Of a DNA stretch of 64,000 nucleotides, positions 8,638 through 17,863 are shown piece after piece. The position numbers and the translations under genes were made by a program. How positions within the stretch are numbered: position 1 is the first letter of the stretch; each line of letters opens with the position of its first letter. This DNA comes from an uncultured Pseudodesulfovibrio sp. (GTDB taxonomy: Bacteria; Desulfobacterota; Desulfovibrionia; Desulfovibrionales; Desulfovibrionaceae). The DNA lies in contig NZ_OY760064.1 in NCBI RefSeq assembly GCF_963662885.1, positions 124,001-188,000 of the forward strand. Direction: 5' to 3'. The notes below the pieces were generated by a model. The model was not told where the DNA came from, searched no databases, and worked only from the letters and a program-made list of their open reading frames with translations.

Positions 8638-9192
8638 ATGCCCCGCACACAGCACGATACATTTAGGATAGTTGAAACGATGTCTGAATCGGTGAAAGTA
8701 TGTTTCGACATAAATCAAGAGAATTTTCAGGCGCTTAAACGTGTTGCCAAAGCGGAAGGGCTAGACTGCTCCCAGTATGTTTCAAGCCTCGTGGAAGGTG
8801 CTCTGAAGGATTTCATCAGCCGGGACCGGTCTGTAAACGGCAATGAACGTCGACGCTACATGAGGGTGGATGTGTCGCTTCCAGCGATATCATGCGTAAA
8901 GTTTTCCGACAGGGAGATGCGCAGCTATCCGGTCATGGTGGATGATATTTCCCAGGGCGGATTGCGGATATCCTTCAAGGACATTCCCCCGGAACTGGCT
9001 GAAAAGTTGGCAACATCCTCATTTTTCGAGGTGTTTTTCACCTTGCCCCACTTGTCTCAAACCGTCTCGTTCTATTGTCGGCGTTTGCGCCACAAGGTGG
9101 ACCGTGATGTGACTATGGTAGGGGTGTTCGAGGGCAGCAATCCCGAGACGGTCTCCATGGTGGACGCCATGATGGAGTATTATACCGCCTAG
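8638..9192 (+). CDS. PilZ domain protein with RHH-like N-terminus
   Basis: About 184 residues. ATG at 8638 directly follows GGGGGGAGAT, a strong ribosome site; an internal ATG at 8680 would start at MSESVKVCF and is also plausible. The N-terminal 45 residues after MSES (VKVCFDINQENFQALKRV, then AEGLDCSQYVSSLVEGALKD) have the strand-helix-helix pattern of CopG/Arc ribbon-helix-helix proteins. The PilZ part follows, with RRRYMR as the RxxxR box and DDISQGG as the DxSxxG box. The combination suggests a c-di-GMP-responsive DNA-binding or dimerising protein. The PilZ call is confident; the RHH call is an inference from pattern. Confidence 0.78.
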   Translation: MPRTQHDTFRIVETMSESVKVCFDINQENFQALKRVAKAEGLDCSQYVSSLVEGALKDFISRDRSVNGNERRRYMRVDVSLPAISCVKFSDREMRSYPVMVDDISQGGLRISFKDIPPELAEKLATSSFFEVFFTLPHLSQTVSFYCRRLRHKVDRDVTMVGVFEGSNPETVSMVDAMMEYYTA

Positions 9193-9280
9193 GTAACTCG
9201 CTGCCATTGTTGCTGAACCGGAAATTTCTGCAGTAAGTATTCCAGGCCCGACCGGGCCGCTGATATTCTCTACCTGTCTG

Positions 9281-9307
9281 CGCCCGCTTTTTTGCGGGCG
9301 TTTTTTA
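9281..9307 (+). terminator. Terminator after second PilZ gene
   Basis: A 7-bp stem (CGCCCGC / GCGGGCG) with a six-T loop and a TTTTTT tail. It faces the convergent galE gene. Confidence 0.85.
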
Positions 9308-9448
9308 TTGCCGATTTTCGAGCGGGGTGTTTGCGGGGGAGGCCCTGAGCAACTGCAAACGGCTAGGCGTTAAGAAATCCGACAGATACGCCTCGGTTTG
9401 TGGCTTGGGGATTGCCCGGCTATGTGTTGGAAGCTCGGTCCGAGGCTT

Positions 9449-10480
9449 TTAGCCGTCGGCGTCCCGGTATCCTTGCGGGTTCTTCGACTGCCAGTTCCAG
9501 GTATCGCGGACCATGTCCTCGATGGTGTGGGTTGCTTCCCAGCCCAGCTCGTTGCGGGCCTTGTCCGTGGATGCGTAGTTGGCGGCCACATCGCCAGGGC
9601 GGCGATCGGTGATCCGGTAGGGGATGGAAACATTGTTGATCCGCTCGAAGGCATGGACCAATTCGAGCACGCTGCACCCCTTGCCCGTGCCCAGGTTGTG
9701 AACCACGTAGCCGGGCTCCTCTTCGAGCTTGCGCAGAGCGGCAACGTGGCCTCGGGCCAGATCGACCACATGGATGAAATCGCGCACGCCCGTGCCGTCA
9801 GGGGTGTCGTAATCGTCGCCGTAGACGCTCAGTTGCTCCAGCCGTCCCACGGCCACCTGGGCGATGTAGGGCATGAGGTTGTTGGGGATGCCCGTGGGAT
9901 CTTCGCCGATGAGTCCGGAGGGGTGCGCGCCAACCGGATTGAAATAGCGCAGGATGGACATGTTCCAATCCGGTTCGGCTGCGTGCAGATCCTTCAGAAT
10001 TTCTTCTATGTAAAGCTTTGTGCGACCATAGGGGTTGTAGGCGCTGGTCGGGGTCTCTTCGGTAAGCGGGAGTTTGTCCGACAATCCGTAGACCGTGGCG
10101 GATGAACTGAAGACGATGTTCTTGCCGTTGCCCTCGCCCATGACTTTGCACAGATTGATCAGGCTGAGCAGGTTGTTTTCATAATACATAAGGGGTTTTT
10201 GCACGGATTCGCCGACTGCCTTGTATCCGGCGAAGTGGATGGCTGCGTCGATGGCCTCCGCCTGGAACAGGTCTTTGACCTCTTCCAGGTTGCAGAAGTC
10301 CATGCGGTGCACGGGAATGGCCGTGCCGGTGATCTGTTCCACCCGCTTCATGGCCTCAGGCGAGCTGTTGTTGAAGTTGTCCGCACAGACCACTTCATAG
10401 CCGGCGGCGAGCAGCTCGATGCAAGTGTGGGTGCCGATGTAACCGGCTCCTCCGGAGACCAATACCTTCTGTATTTTCAT
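9449..10480 (-). CDS. galE: UDP-glucose 4-epimerase
   Basis: Interconverts UDP-glucose and UDP-galactose for surface polysaccharide. The 343-residue product has the NAD-binding GGAGYIG at residues 10-16, the SSSATVYG segment holding the catalytic Ser/Thr, and the YNPYGRTK (YxxxK) motif. NPVGAHPSGLIGEDP and a GDDYDTPDGTGVRDFIHV segment are typical of bacterial GalE rather than of dehydratases. AAGGAT lies upstream of the ATG. It is alone on its strand between divergent and convergent genes. Length is normal for the family. Confidence 0.95.
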   Translation of the reverse strand: MKIQKVLVSGGAGYIGTHTCIELLAAGYEVVCADNFNNSSPEAMKRVEQITGTAIPVHRMDFCNLEEVKDLFQAEAIDAAIHFAGYKAVGESVQKPLMYYENNLLSLINLCKVMGEGNGKNIVFSSSATVYGLSDKLPLTEETPTSAYNPYGRTKLYIEEILKDLHAAEPDWNMSILRYFNPVGAHPSGLIGEDPTGIPNNLMPYIAQVAVGRLEQLSVYGDDYDTPDGTGVRDFIHVVDLARGHVAALRKLEEEPGYVVHNLGTGKGCSVLELVHAFERINNVSIPYRITDRRPGDVAANYASTDKARNELGWEATHTIEDMVRDTWNWQSKNPQGYRDADG

Positions 10481-10779
10481 GAGAAATCCTTATGTCCTGT
10501 TTTGCCGTGCGGGTATTGCCTTTCAAGCGTGTAAGTTTAACGAATCCACTCCGTTTGTCCAGTCCAAATGGGGTCAGGGTGAATAGGGATATGGCGGTAT
10601 TCTTGAGGAATCATGCTCGTGGGGACTTGATGCTGGACAACCCGGGGAATCTGGCATAAGCCCGGAAAATGCGCCGGCTGAGCCGCTCGGCCCGGTGCGA
10701 TCCGCGCTGAGTCGCAAACCGGTAATCGCACTCCACTAGCCATATTCTGAGTGCTTCAACCCCATTTTCGGAGAACAAA

Positions 10780-12144
10780 ATGCCCCTGCAGAGTCTCAAT
10801 CCGTTGACCGGCAAGGTCACGAAGCAGTTTGACGAGTTCACCCCTGAGCAAACCGCCGAAGCCGTGCTTGAGACGGCCAAGGGGTACGCCTCCTGGAAGA
10901 ACACCGATTTCGCCCATCGGGCGAAGTGTTTGATGAGCCTGGCTCAAGTCCTCAGAGATCGGGCGGACGAGTTTGCCGCGATCATGGCCGAGGAGATGGG
11001 CAAGCCCGTAAGCTTTGGCCGTGCAGAAGCCTTGAAGTGCGCCGGAGTCTGCGAATTTTATGCGAAAAACGGCGAAGCCATGTTGACCCCGGAGCCGGTT
11101 TCCGGCTGCGGCCAGGAGGCTTATGTGGACTTTGCGCCCATGGGCACCGTGCTTGCGGTCATGCCGTGGAACTTCCCCTTCTGGCAGGTCCTGCGCGTGG
11201 CCGCGCCTACGCTCATGGCCGGCAACACCGTGGTTTTGAAGCACGCCTCCAACGTGCCCCAGTGTGCCCTGGCCATTGAATCCGCCTTCCGTGAGTCCGA
11301 TTTCCCTGACGATGTTTTCCGTACGCTGCTCATCGGCGCGCGCCAGGTCGAGTCCGTTCTCGACGCCGATTCGGTCATCGGGGTGAGCCTGACAGGCAGT
11401 GAAGGCGCCGGGAGCAAGGTCGCGGCAGCGGCCGGAGCGCGGCTCAAGAAGTGCGTCATGGAGTTGGGCGGCAGCGACCCGTTCGTGGTCCTGGCCGACG
11501 CCGATCTGGACAAGGCCGCCAAGGTCGGAGCCATGTCCCGCTGCGCCAATGCTGGGCAGACCTGCATCGCGGCCAAGCGTTTCATCGTGGTGGAGGAAGC
11601 GTACGACGAGTTTCTTGCGGCCCTGGGGCGGGAGATGGACGCCCTCAAGATGGGCGATCCCATGAATGAAGACACCGTGGTCGGTCCCATGTCCTCCACC
11701 GGGTTGCGCGCCGAACTGCAACGCCAGGTGGAACGCTGCACGGCCGCGGGTGGCAGAATCGTCAAGGGCGGCGTTCTGCCCGAAGGCGAGGGCGCCTTTT
11801 ATCCCCTGACGATCATCGCGGACGCGCCCTTCGACGCCGAGGTCTGCCGCGAGGAGTTTTTCGGTCCCGTGGCCCTGGTCTTCAAGGCAAAGGACGAGGA
11901 AGAGGCCGTGGCCATGGCCAACGACACTCCGTTCGGTCTGGGCGGTTCGGTCTGGACCGGAGACGGCGCGCACGGTCTGGAACTGGCCCGACGCATCGAG
12001 GCAGGCGAAGTGGTGGTCAACGGCCTGGTCCGCAGCGACCCGCTCATGCCGTTCGGCGGTATCCGCCGTTCCGGCTTCGGCCGCGAACTGTCTTCCTTCG
12101 GCATCCGTGAATTCGTGAATATCAAGTCGGTCATCCGCGACTAG
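10780..12144 (+). CDS. NAD(P)-dependent succinate-semialdehyde dehydrogenase-type aldehyde dehydrogenase
   Basis: Oxidises an aldehyde to its acid; 454 residues. The beginning LNPLTGKV, MPWNFPFWQ, the catalytic Glu228 in MELGGSDPF and catalytic Cys262 in NAGQTCIAAKRF place it in the short succinate-semialdehyde dehydrogenase group (Sad/YneI type). FGGIRRSGFGREL and the ending GIREFVNIKSV fit the same group. Substrate within the family is not certain from sequence. The gene stands alone and ends at a terminator. ATG at 10780 is preceded by a weak GGAG-like site (TCGGAGAACAAA). Confidence 0.88.
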   Translation: MPLQSLNPLTGKVTKQFDEFTPEQTAEAVLETAKGYASWKNTDFAHRAKCLMSLAQVLRDRADEFAAIMAEEMGKPVSFGRAEALKCAGVCEFYAKNGEAMLTPEPVSGCGQEAYVDFAPMGTVLAVMPWNFPFWQVLRVAAPTLMAGNTVVLKHASNVPQCALAIESAFRESDFPDDVFRTLLIGARQVESVLDADSVIGVSLTGSEGAGSKVAAAAGARLKKCVMELGGSDPFVVLADADLDKAAKVGAMSRCANAGQTCIAAKRFIVVEEAYDEFLAALGREMDALKMGDPMNEDTVVGPMSSTGLRAELQRQVERCTAAGGRIVKGGVLPEGEGAFYPLTIIADAPFDAEVCREEFFGPVALVFKAKDEEEAVAMANDTPFGLGGSVWTGDGAHGLELARRIEAGEVVVNGLVRSDPLMPFGGIRRSGFGRELSSFGIREFVNIKSVIRD

Positions 12145-12167
12145 TTTTCGCGCACAGGCAAATAGAA

Positions 12168-12203
12168 AAGGTCCGGCCGGTGTACACCGGCCGGGCCTTT
12201 GTT
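12168..12203. terminator. Terminator between aldehyde dehydrogenase and bacterioferritin genes
   Basis: A 16-bp stem (AAGGTCCGGCCGGTGT / ACACCGGCCGGGCCTT, one G-U pair on the RNA) between convergent genes, followed by TGTTTA on the plus strand and TCTATTT on the minus strand. Confidence 0.7.
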
Positions 12204-12224
12204 TATGCGTTGCTGTAGAGAGGC

Positions 12225-12758
12225 TTAGGCGTTCTGGGCGTTGATGACAAAGCCCTGGTCGGCCAGGCCGGTGGAAGAGGGGGTACCGGCGATGCGGGAC
12301 AGGAAGGTGTTGCCCAGCTTTTCGATGTGACCCTTGATGGCGTCGAAGTAGTTGAAGTGGGCCTGCTCCTCGTCGATGATGGTCTCGAACAGTTTTTCAC
12401 TGATGGAATCGCCGTTCTCGCGACAGACCAGCAGGAACTGGTTGTAGGCGTCGATGGTGTCGTCCTCTTCGGTGGAGTCATAGTTGAAGATGACTTCGAT
12501 CTTCTGGCCCCGTTCCACTTTCTTGGACTTCTGGTCCGTGGGCTCGCCGCCCAGTTCCTTGATGCGCTCGGCGAACTGTTCGGCGTGGCGCATTTCGTCA
12601 ATGGCGATCAGCTTCATGTTGGAGGCCAGCTCGCCGTAGTCCATGTCGTCCAGGTTGTAGTGCTGGTTCATGTACAGGTGGATGGCCTGCAGCTCCATGG
12701 AACGGGCCTGGTTCAACACTTCGATGACTTTTTCACGACGTTCTTCTTTGGTAGCCAT
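12225..12758 (-). CDS. bfr: Bacterioferritin
   Basis: Iron-storage protein of 177 residues that assembles into 24-mer shells with haem between subunits. The ATG at 12756-12758 gives MATKEERREKV and follows GGAG; 25 extra upstream codons are open but lack a good ribosome site. Ferroxidase ligands appear in MELQAIHLYMNQHY, DEMRHAEQF and IIDEEQAHFNYFD. The Met in DEMRH corresponds to the haem-ligand Met52 of Escherichia coli Bfr. Desulfovibrio Bfr is known for an unusual Fe-coproporphyrin cofactor; whether that applies here cannot be read from sequence. Confidence 0.92.
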   Translation of the reverse strand: MATKEERREKVIEVLNQARSMELQAIHLYMNQHYNLDDMDYGELASNMKLIAIDEMRHAEQFAERIKELGGEPTDQKSKKVERGQKIEVIFNYDSTEEDDTIDAYNQFLLVCRENGDSISEKLFETIIDEEQAHFNYFDAIKGHIEKLGNTFLSRIAGTPSSTGLADQGFVINAQNA

Positions 12759-13024
12759 GTCTTTCTCCTTTGCATCGCGTTTGCGGTCCACGTTTTCGCT
12801 TCCCGTTGCGACATTATTGTTATGTTTACTCAAGTGCTCATAAACGAGACGAACTTTGATGGTGCGAATGGTAACTAGCAGTCATGTTCTCGTCAAGACG
12901 GGGGAGTAAAATAAGGCCTGTTCTCTCCTGAAGTTCCCGGCTTGTTCCCGGAAGCGCTGGATGGTATTGAATATATATCGGCCGTGAGAGGGGGGCCGCG
13001 CATAACTTCAATCCCGGAGACGAC

Positions 13025-13489
13025 ATGGACAGGATCAAGAATATCGCGGTGGTCGCTCACGACAACTGCAAGGATGAATTGCTCGATTTCATCGCCTGCA
13101 ACCGGGAGGCTCTGGCCCCGCACAGTCTGGTCGCCACAGGAACGACCGGGCGGCTGGTCGAGGACTTGCTGGCCGAAGGGGAGGACTCCAGGGCCGAACA
13201 CAAGACTGTCCTGCGCCTCAAGTCCGGTCCGCTGGGCGGGGACCAGCAACTCGGTGCCATGATCAGCAACGGCGAAGTGGACGTTCTGTTCTTTTTCTGG
13301 GACCCCATGGAGCCGCAGCCGCATGACGTGGACGTCAAGGCGTTGCTGCGTCTGGCCGTACTCTACAACATCCCCACGGCGTCCAACCGCTCCTCGGCCG
13401 AGTTCCTGATTTCATCCACCTTTTTCGATCACGAATTCTGCATCAAGCGGGGGCGCTATTTCGAATACGCCAACCGCAAGCTGAAGTAG
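13025..13489 (+). CDS. mgsA: Methylglyoxal synthase
   Basis: Converts dihydroxyacetone phosphate to methylglyoxal and phosphate, a bypass of lower glycolysis when phosphate is short. The product is 154 residues. It carries VVAHDNCK at the start, the phosphate-binding TGTTGRL, KSGPLGGDQQLG, and FFWDPMEPQPHDVDVKAL, followed by NIPTASNRSSAEFL, all hallmarks of MgsA. CCCGGAGACGAC is an ideal ribosome site. A strong terminator follows. The gene is divergent from bacterioferritin and not linked to other glycolytic genes. Confidence 0.95.
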   Translation: MDRIKNIAVVAHDNCKDELLDFIACNREALAPHSLVATGTTGRLVEDLLAEGEDSRAEHKTVLRLKSGPLGGDQQLGAMISNGEVDVLFFFWDPMEPQPHDVDVKALLRLAVLYNIPTASNRSSAEFLISSTFFDHEFCIKRGRYFEYANRKLK

Positions 13490-13534
13490 ACCGGGCTGCC
13501 TGGGGCAGCTGTGAAACAACGAAGCGCCAAACAA

Positions 13535-13571
13535 AAGGGCTCCCGAGATTGTCTCGGGAGCCCTTGCTTTG
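13535..13571. terminator. Terminator between mgsA and nhaB
   Basis: A 14-bp perfect stem (AAGGGCTCCCGAGA / TCTCGGGAGCCCTT) with a TTG loop, between convergent genes. Confidence 0.88.
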
Positions 13572-13593
13572 TGCGGTTGTTGTCAGTGGCGGC

Positions 13594-15216
13594 CTAGAGG
13601 AAGGCGTACACAGCGAACAGTCCGGTGATGGACATGGTGATGGTGTACGGCAGGGCCAGCATGACCATTCTGCCATAGGACAGGCGAATGACCGGCGCCA
13701 GCGCGCTGGTCAGCAGGAACAGGAAGGCAGCCTGGCCGTTCGGGGTGGCAACGGACGGAATGTTGGTTCCGGTGTTGATGGCCACGGCCAGCTTGTCGAA
13801 GTGCTCCATGGTGGACTTGACCAGGGTCGCCGCATCCTGGGGGAGCGTGGCGAGCACGTCGGCACGGGCGATGTGGGGATCGGTCATCTTGTCCATCAGG
13901 GCCTGGCCGGTCATGCCGATATGGGGAATGGCGCCCAGCACCTGGGTGAAGTGCATCTTGGTTTCGGAGATGTAGACCGTGGCAACGAAGACGTTGTCCG
14001 AGATGGAGGAGAGCAGGCCGTTGGCGATGTAGTAGGCCGCCAGCTGGTCATGGCCCTTCAGGCTCAGAACGAATCCGATGATCGGGTGGAACAGCTCCTG
14101 GGAGTGGATGACCGCGACAACGGAGAAGAAGACCACCAGCAGGGCGGTGAAGGGCAGAGCCTCTTCAAAGGCGTGGCCGAGCTGATGTTCTTCGGTGACA
14201 CCGGTCAGCGAGGTCAGCAGAATGATGACGGACAGGCCGATGAGACCGACCGCGGCCAGGTGGAAGGCCAGAGCGAGGACCAGCCACAGGCCGGCGCAGG
14301 CCTGGATGACCAGCTTGAGCTTGCCTTTCTGGCCCTGTTTCTCTTCCATCTGCACGGCGGTTTCCAGCAGGAAGGAGCGGATGTTGCCGGGCATCTGGAA
14401 GCCGTAGCCGAAGATGTGGAACTGCTCCACGGCCAGGCAGGTCAGCAGGCCGACGACCAGGACCGGCATGGTCACGGGCATGGCGTGCAGGAAGAACGGA
14501 ATGAAGTGCCAGCCCATCTCGCCGCCAACCAGCAGGTTCTGCGGTTCGCCGACCAGCGTGCAGACGCCGCCCAGGGCGGTACCGACCGCACCGTGCATCA
14601 TCAGGTTGCGCAAGAAGCCACGGAACTCGAGCAGTTCGGCGCGGCTGGTTTCCTTGACGCTCTCGTCGTTAATCAGATCGTGGCTGTCGGTCGAGGCCTT
14701 GCCGGACGCGAAGCGGTGATAGACGTTGTAGAAGCCGAAGGCCACGGCCATGATGACGGCGGTAACGGTGAGGGCGTCCAGGAAGGCGGACAGTACGGCA
14801 CCGGCCAGACAGAAGAGCAGGGCGATGACTTTCTTGGAGCGCACGCGCACCAGAATGCGCGTGAAAGTGAACTGCAGGAAGTCCTTCATGAAGTAGATGC
14901 CCGCGACCATGAAGATCAACAGCAGGATAACCTCGAAGTTCTTCAGCGCCTCCTCATACACGACCTCGGCCGAGGTCATGCCCATGACAACGGCTTCGAG
15001 AGCCAGAAGGCCGCCGGCAGGCAGCGGGTAACACTTCAGCGCCATGGCCAGGGTGAAGATGAATTCCGCGATGAGCGCCCATCCTGCCACGAACGTGCCG
15101 ACCGTAAGGATGAGCACGGGGTTGAGCACGAGAAAGGCGATGATGGTCAGTTTGTACCATGCGGGGGCGTTCCCGAGGAATGTTTCAACAAAGGTTTTCG
15201 ACAACGGTGTCTTCAT
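13594..15216 (-). CDS. nhaB: NhaB-type Na+/H+ antiporter
   Basis: Inner-membrane sodium/proton exchanger of 540 residues, the normal NhaB length. The beginning FVETFLGNAPAWYK, the segment LTVTAVIMAVAFGFY, and GTALGGVCTLVGEPQNLL are NhaB signatures. ANGLLSSISDNVFVATVYI and NTGTNIPSVATPNGQAAFLF hold conserved polar residues in the ion path. Multiple hydrophobic segments cover the whole protein. GAAGGAGAG precedes the ATG. It lies 182 bases downstream of an SLC13-type permease on the same strand, with a terminator between, so the two are probably separate transcripts. It may contribute to sodium cycling and pH control in a marine-type organism; that lifestyle is inferred. Confidence 0.93.
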   Translation of the reverse strand: MKTPLSKTFVETFLGNAPAWYKLTIIAFLVLNPVLILTVGTFVAGWALIAEFIFTLAMALKCYPLPAGGLLALEAVVMGMTSAEVVYEEALKNFEVILLLIFMVAGIYFMKDFLQFTFTRILVRVRSKKVIALLFCLAGAVLSAFLDALTVTAVIMAVAFGFYNVYHRFASGKASTDSHDLINDESVKETSRAELLEFRGFLRNLMMHGAVGTALGGVCTLVGEPQNLLVGGEMGWHFIPFFLHAMPVTMPVLVVGLLTCLAVEQFHIFGYGFQMPGNIRSFLLETAVQMEEKQGQKGKLKLVIQACAGLWLVLALAFHLAAVGLIGLSVIILLTSLTGVTEEHQLGHAFEEALPFTALLVVFFSVVAVIHSQELFHPIIGFVLSLKGHDQLAAYYIANGLLSSISDNVFVATVYISETKMHFTQVLGAIPHIGMTGQALMDKMTDPHIARADVLATLPQDAATLVKSTMEHFDKLAVAINTGTNIPSVATPNGQAAFLFLLTSALAPVIRLSYGRMVMLALPYTITMSITGLFAVYAFL

Positions 15217-15353
15217 TCGATTCTCTCCTTCAATACAACGAAAACGCCCAAAACAGCCATGCGGGCGAACGGTGGTTCGACCTGGCCGAGGCGTAATGTC
15301 GATGAAAAAATCCTGTGCGGGCTATGGGTTATAGGAGTTGCTTCCTCAATATG

Positions 15354-15389
15354 CCAAAAAAAGGGCGCCGGTAACAACTACCGGCGCCC
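15354..15389 (-). terminator. Terminator after SLC13-type permease gene
   Basis: An 11-bp perfect stem (GGGCGCCGGTA / TACCGGCGCCC) with a 5-base loop. On the minus strand it is followed by a run of seven T residues. Confidence 0.9.
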
Positions 15390-15398
15390 CGTCGGCGA

Positions 15399-17198
15399 TT
15401 AGTAGAATAACATCAAGGCGGATATCATGACAACCATGTAGAGCACGGTCATCCCGGCCCCGCTCTTGACGTAATCGATGGTGCGGTACCCGCCCGGGCG
15501 CATGATCAGCGCGTTGACCTGGTGGGTGGGGAGCACAAAGGTGTTGGACGCGGCCACGGCCACGGTCAGGGCGGCCACCCTCGGGTCCACGCCCGCATTG
15601 AGCGCCATGTTCATGGACAGCGGGACGAGGAGTACGGTAGCGCCCACGTTGGAGGCCACCAGGGTGAAGAACGAGGTCAGGATACCGATGACCGTGAGCA
15701 GAACCAGGGCCGACGGCGTACCCAGCGCGGCCATGATGGTGTCCGCGATGAACTTGGCTGCGCCGGTGTTCTCGAAGGCCATGCCCAGCGGAATGAGACC
15801 GCCGAGCAGGAATACGGTCATCCAGTCCACGGACTGGTAGGCCTCGTCGATGGTCAGAACCTTGGTCAGGACCATGCCCAGTGCGCCGGTCAGAAGCGCG
15901 ATGGACAGCTGGACGTGGAAGCCGAGGATCATGACCAGAGCAATGGCCAGCCACATGAGCGCGACTTTGGCCTTGTCGGTGCGCAACAGCTCGCCCTTGA
16001 CGGTCTCGGTGAAGACCAGGTCGGGCAACCCCTTGAGCATGTGGAACATCTCCCAGCGGCCGTGCAGCAGCAGGGCGTCGCCGGACTCGATGATGATGTC
16101 GGACAGTCCGCTGACGAAGATCTTGTCGCCACGGAAGATGGCCAGAGGCGAGACCTGGAACCGTTCGCGGATGCGCAGTTCGGCGATGGTCTTGCCCATG
16201 AACTCGGACCGGGGGGTGACGATACCTTCCATGATGCCCGCGTTGTTCGGGGACAGCTCCTCGGCAAAGGTGGTCAGCTCGGGACGCAGCTCCCAGCCAA
16301 GGTCTTCGGCCATGTGCTCGACGAACTCCTGCGGGCCGACAACCACGATCTCGTCTCCGGGCCGGATGATCTCATCGGGCAGGGGGGCGAAGATGTGCTG
16401 TTTGCCCTTTTCACGGCAGATGGCCACCATGGTGCAGAAGTATATGGGACGCAGGTCCAGAGACTTGAGCGAAGCGTCGTTGGTCCAGCCTTCGGGTACG
16501 GCCAGCTCGAACAGGGAACCGACGTTGTTGTAGGTGTTGGTCAGGATGGAGGACATGGGCCCGGAGCTTTCATCCTCGTCCCGGGTAGGCAGGATGAAGC
16601 GGCCGAGCAGGATGAAGTAGACGAGCGCCGCGGCGACCAGCAGCAGACCCACGGGGGTCACGCTGAACAGGCCGAAGGCGTCGTACTTCTTGCCGCCCAC
16701 GACCATCAGGTCGTTGAGCAGGATCAGCGGGCTGGAACCGACCAGGGTCAGACAGCCGCCGATGATGGCACAAAAGCCCATGGGCATGAGCAGGCGGCCA
16801 ACGGGCACGCCGGTCTGGTTGCCGATGCGCTTGGCCGCAGGCAGGAACAGAGCCGCGGCCCCGATGTTCTGCATGAAGCCCGATATGATGGCCACGGTGC
16901 CCGCTATGAGCGTCATGATACGTGATTCGCTTTTCCCGGCGAAACGTAGGATGACTCTGGCCATTGAGTTCATAACGCCGGTCTTGTCCAGCCCGGCGCC
17001 GATAATGATGACTGCGATGATGGAAACGACGGCGTTACTGCTCAGTCCGCTGATGGCCTGTTTCGGAGTAACCAGGCCAAGCAGGGGCAGGAGCACCATC
17101 ATTATGATGCCGACCACGTCCACTCGGACCCATTCGAAGATGAAGAGGAGTACGGCGAATAGAAGAACGGCCAGAACCGTTATGATCTCTGGGGTCAT
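15399..17198 (-). CDS. SLC13/DASS-type permease with two RCK_C (TrkA-C) domains
   Basis: Inner-membrane anion transporter of 599 residues. Hydrophobic segments at both ends flank a soluble centre of roughly residues 205-400. The centre has two TrkA-C-like domains, recognisable from PDEIIRPGDEIVVVGP and SDIIIESGDALLLHGR. The N-terminal half has MQNIGAAALFLPAA and TLVGSSPLILLND, and the C-terminal half VASNVGATVLLVPLSMN and ASNTFVLPTHQVNAL, the paired NxGA and SxP-type loops of this superfamily. Members move sulfate, dicarboxylates or other anions; the substrate is not clear. AAGGAC lies upstream of the ATG. A USP-like gene just upstream on the same strand probably belongs to the same unit. Confidence 0.88.
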   Translation of the reverse strand: MTPEIITVLAVLLFAVLLFIFEWVRVDVVGIIMMVLLPLLGLVTPKQAISGLSSNAVVSIIAVIIIGAGLDKTGVMNSMARVILRFAGKSESRIMTLIAGTVAIISGFMQNIGAAALFLPAAKRIGNQTGVPVGRLLMPMGFCAIIGGCLTLVGSSPLILLNDLMVVGGKKYDAFGLFSVTPVGLLLVAAALVYFILLGRFILPTRDEDESSGPMSSILTNTYNNVGSLFELAVPEGWTNDASLKSLDLRPIYFCTMVAICREKGKQHIFAPLPDEIIRPGDEIVVVGPQEFVEHMAEDLGWELRPELTTFAEELSPNNAGIMEGIVTPRSEFMGKTIAELRIRERFQVSPLAIFRGDKIFVSGLSDIIIESGDALLLHGRWEMFHMLKGLPDLVFTETVKGELLRTDKAKVALMWLAIALVMILGFHVQLSIALLTGALGMVLTKVLTIDEAYQSVDWMTVFLLGGLIPLGMAFENTGAAKFIADTIMAALGTPSALVLLTVIGILTSFFTLVASNVGATVLLVPLSMNMALNAGVDPRVAALTVAVAASNTFVLPTHQVNALIMRPGGYRTIDYVKSGAGMTVLYMVVMISALMLFY

Positions 17199-17242
17199 GT
17201 TGCGTCCTTGGGAAACGTGAAGTTTCTACGTTGCGGGCGGGC

Positions 17243-17863
17243 TTATTTCGCTCGCAACGTAGCTCGGGTGTAAACGGGGATGCTTCTCCTGTTCTTGCAG
17301 ACGGCTGCGGAGTCGTCCATGACGTAACGGAAGCTGGGGTCCTTTTCATGCATACGGGCGACGATGGAATTCTCGTCTCCCTGCTGTATCTCGTGGCTGA
17401 AAGCCAGGCCGGCGTTGGCCGCCTTGGTATTGAAGTATTCGATGTTGCGCTGGGCCTGGCTGCAGAAACCGTCGAAGTCCCGTCCGGACTCATCGATGTT
17501 CAGAGCCACCAGGGAGCTGCGGGTTTTGCAGGCCATGTCCACTGCATAGTCTGCGATGCCCTGGGAAAATTCCTGGCCTTTGCAGACGATGAGAATCTTG
17601 CACTGCTGCTTTTCCTTGCAAACACAGTCGGCGGCTGCCGAAGCGGTTGCCGTGGCGGCGGCAGAAGCGGGGGTAACGGTTTTGCGGCGATTGCCTGCGA
17701 TTCGTTTGAAAAAAGTCTTCATCGAAGATCCTCCCGATTTCTCCAGTAGATGATTTTCATGGCAGACAACCCACGTACCCACACTGCACGTGTTGCAATT
17801 CGCTGCGGCCTGGGCCGCGTAATGCTTATCCACCACTTTCTTGACCGAATTAAAGAGGGCCAT
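17243..17863 (-). CDS. Universal-stress-protein-like protein with Cys-containing N-terminal extension
   Basis: 206 residues if started at the ATG at 17863, which follows AGGAGTTGAGAC. A second in-frame ATG at 17722 follows GGGAGGATCTTCG, also a strong ribosome site, and would give a 159-residue product. The first 47 residues contain CNTCSVGTWVVC. The C-terminal half (ILIVCKGQEFSQGIADYAVD, LVALNIDES) resembles the nucleotide-binding USP fold, but the usual GxxGSxxS phosphate loop is not visible. It is followed after 44 bases by the SLC13-type permease, so a regulatory role for that transporter is plausible. Family assignment is moderate. Confidence 0.6.
   Translation of the reverse strand: MALFNSVKKVVDKHYAAQAAANCNTCSVGTWVVCHENHLLEKSGGSSMKTFFKRIAGNRRKTVTPASAAATATASAAADCVCKEKQQCKILIVCKGQEFSQGIADYAVDMACKTRSSLVALNIDESGRDFDGFCSQAQRNIEYFNTKAANAGLAFSHEIQQGDENSIVARMHEKDPSFRYVMDDSAAVCKNRRSIPVYTRATLRAK

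Noticed and set aside
13549..16925. Long plus-strand frames opposite nhaB and the SLC13-type permease
   Set aside because: Their Gln/His/Gly/Asp-rich composition is the antisense of hydrophobic membrane segments. No domain is recognisable.
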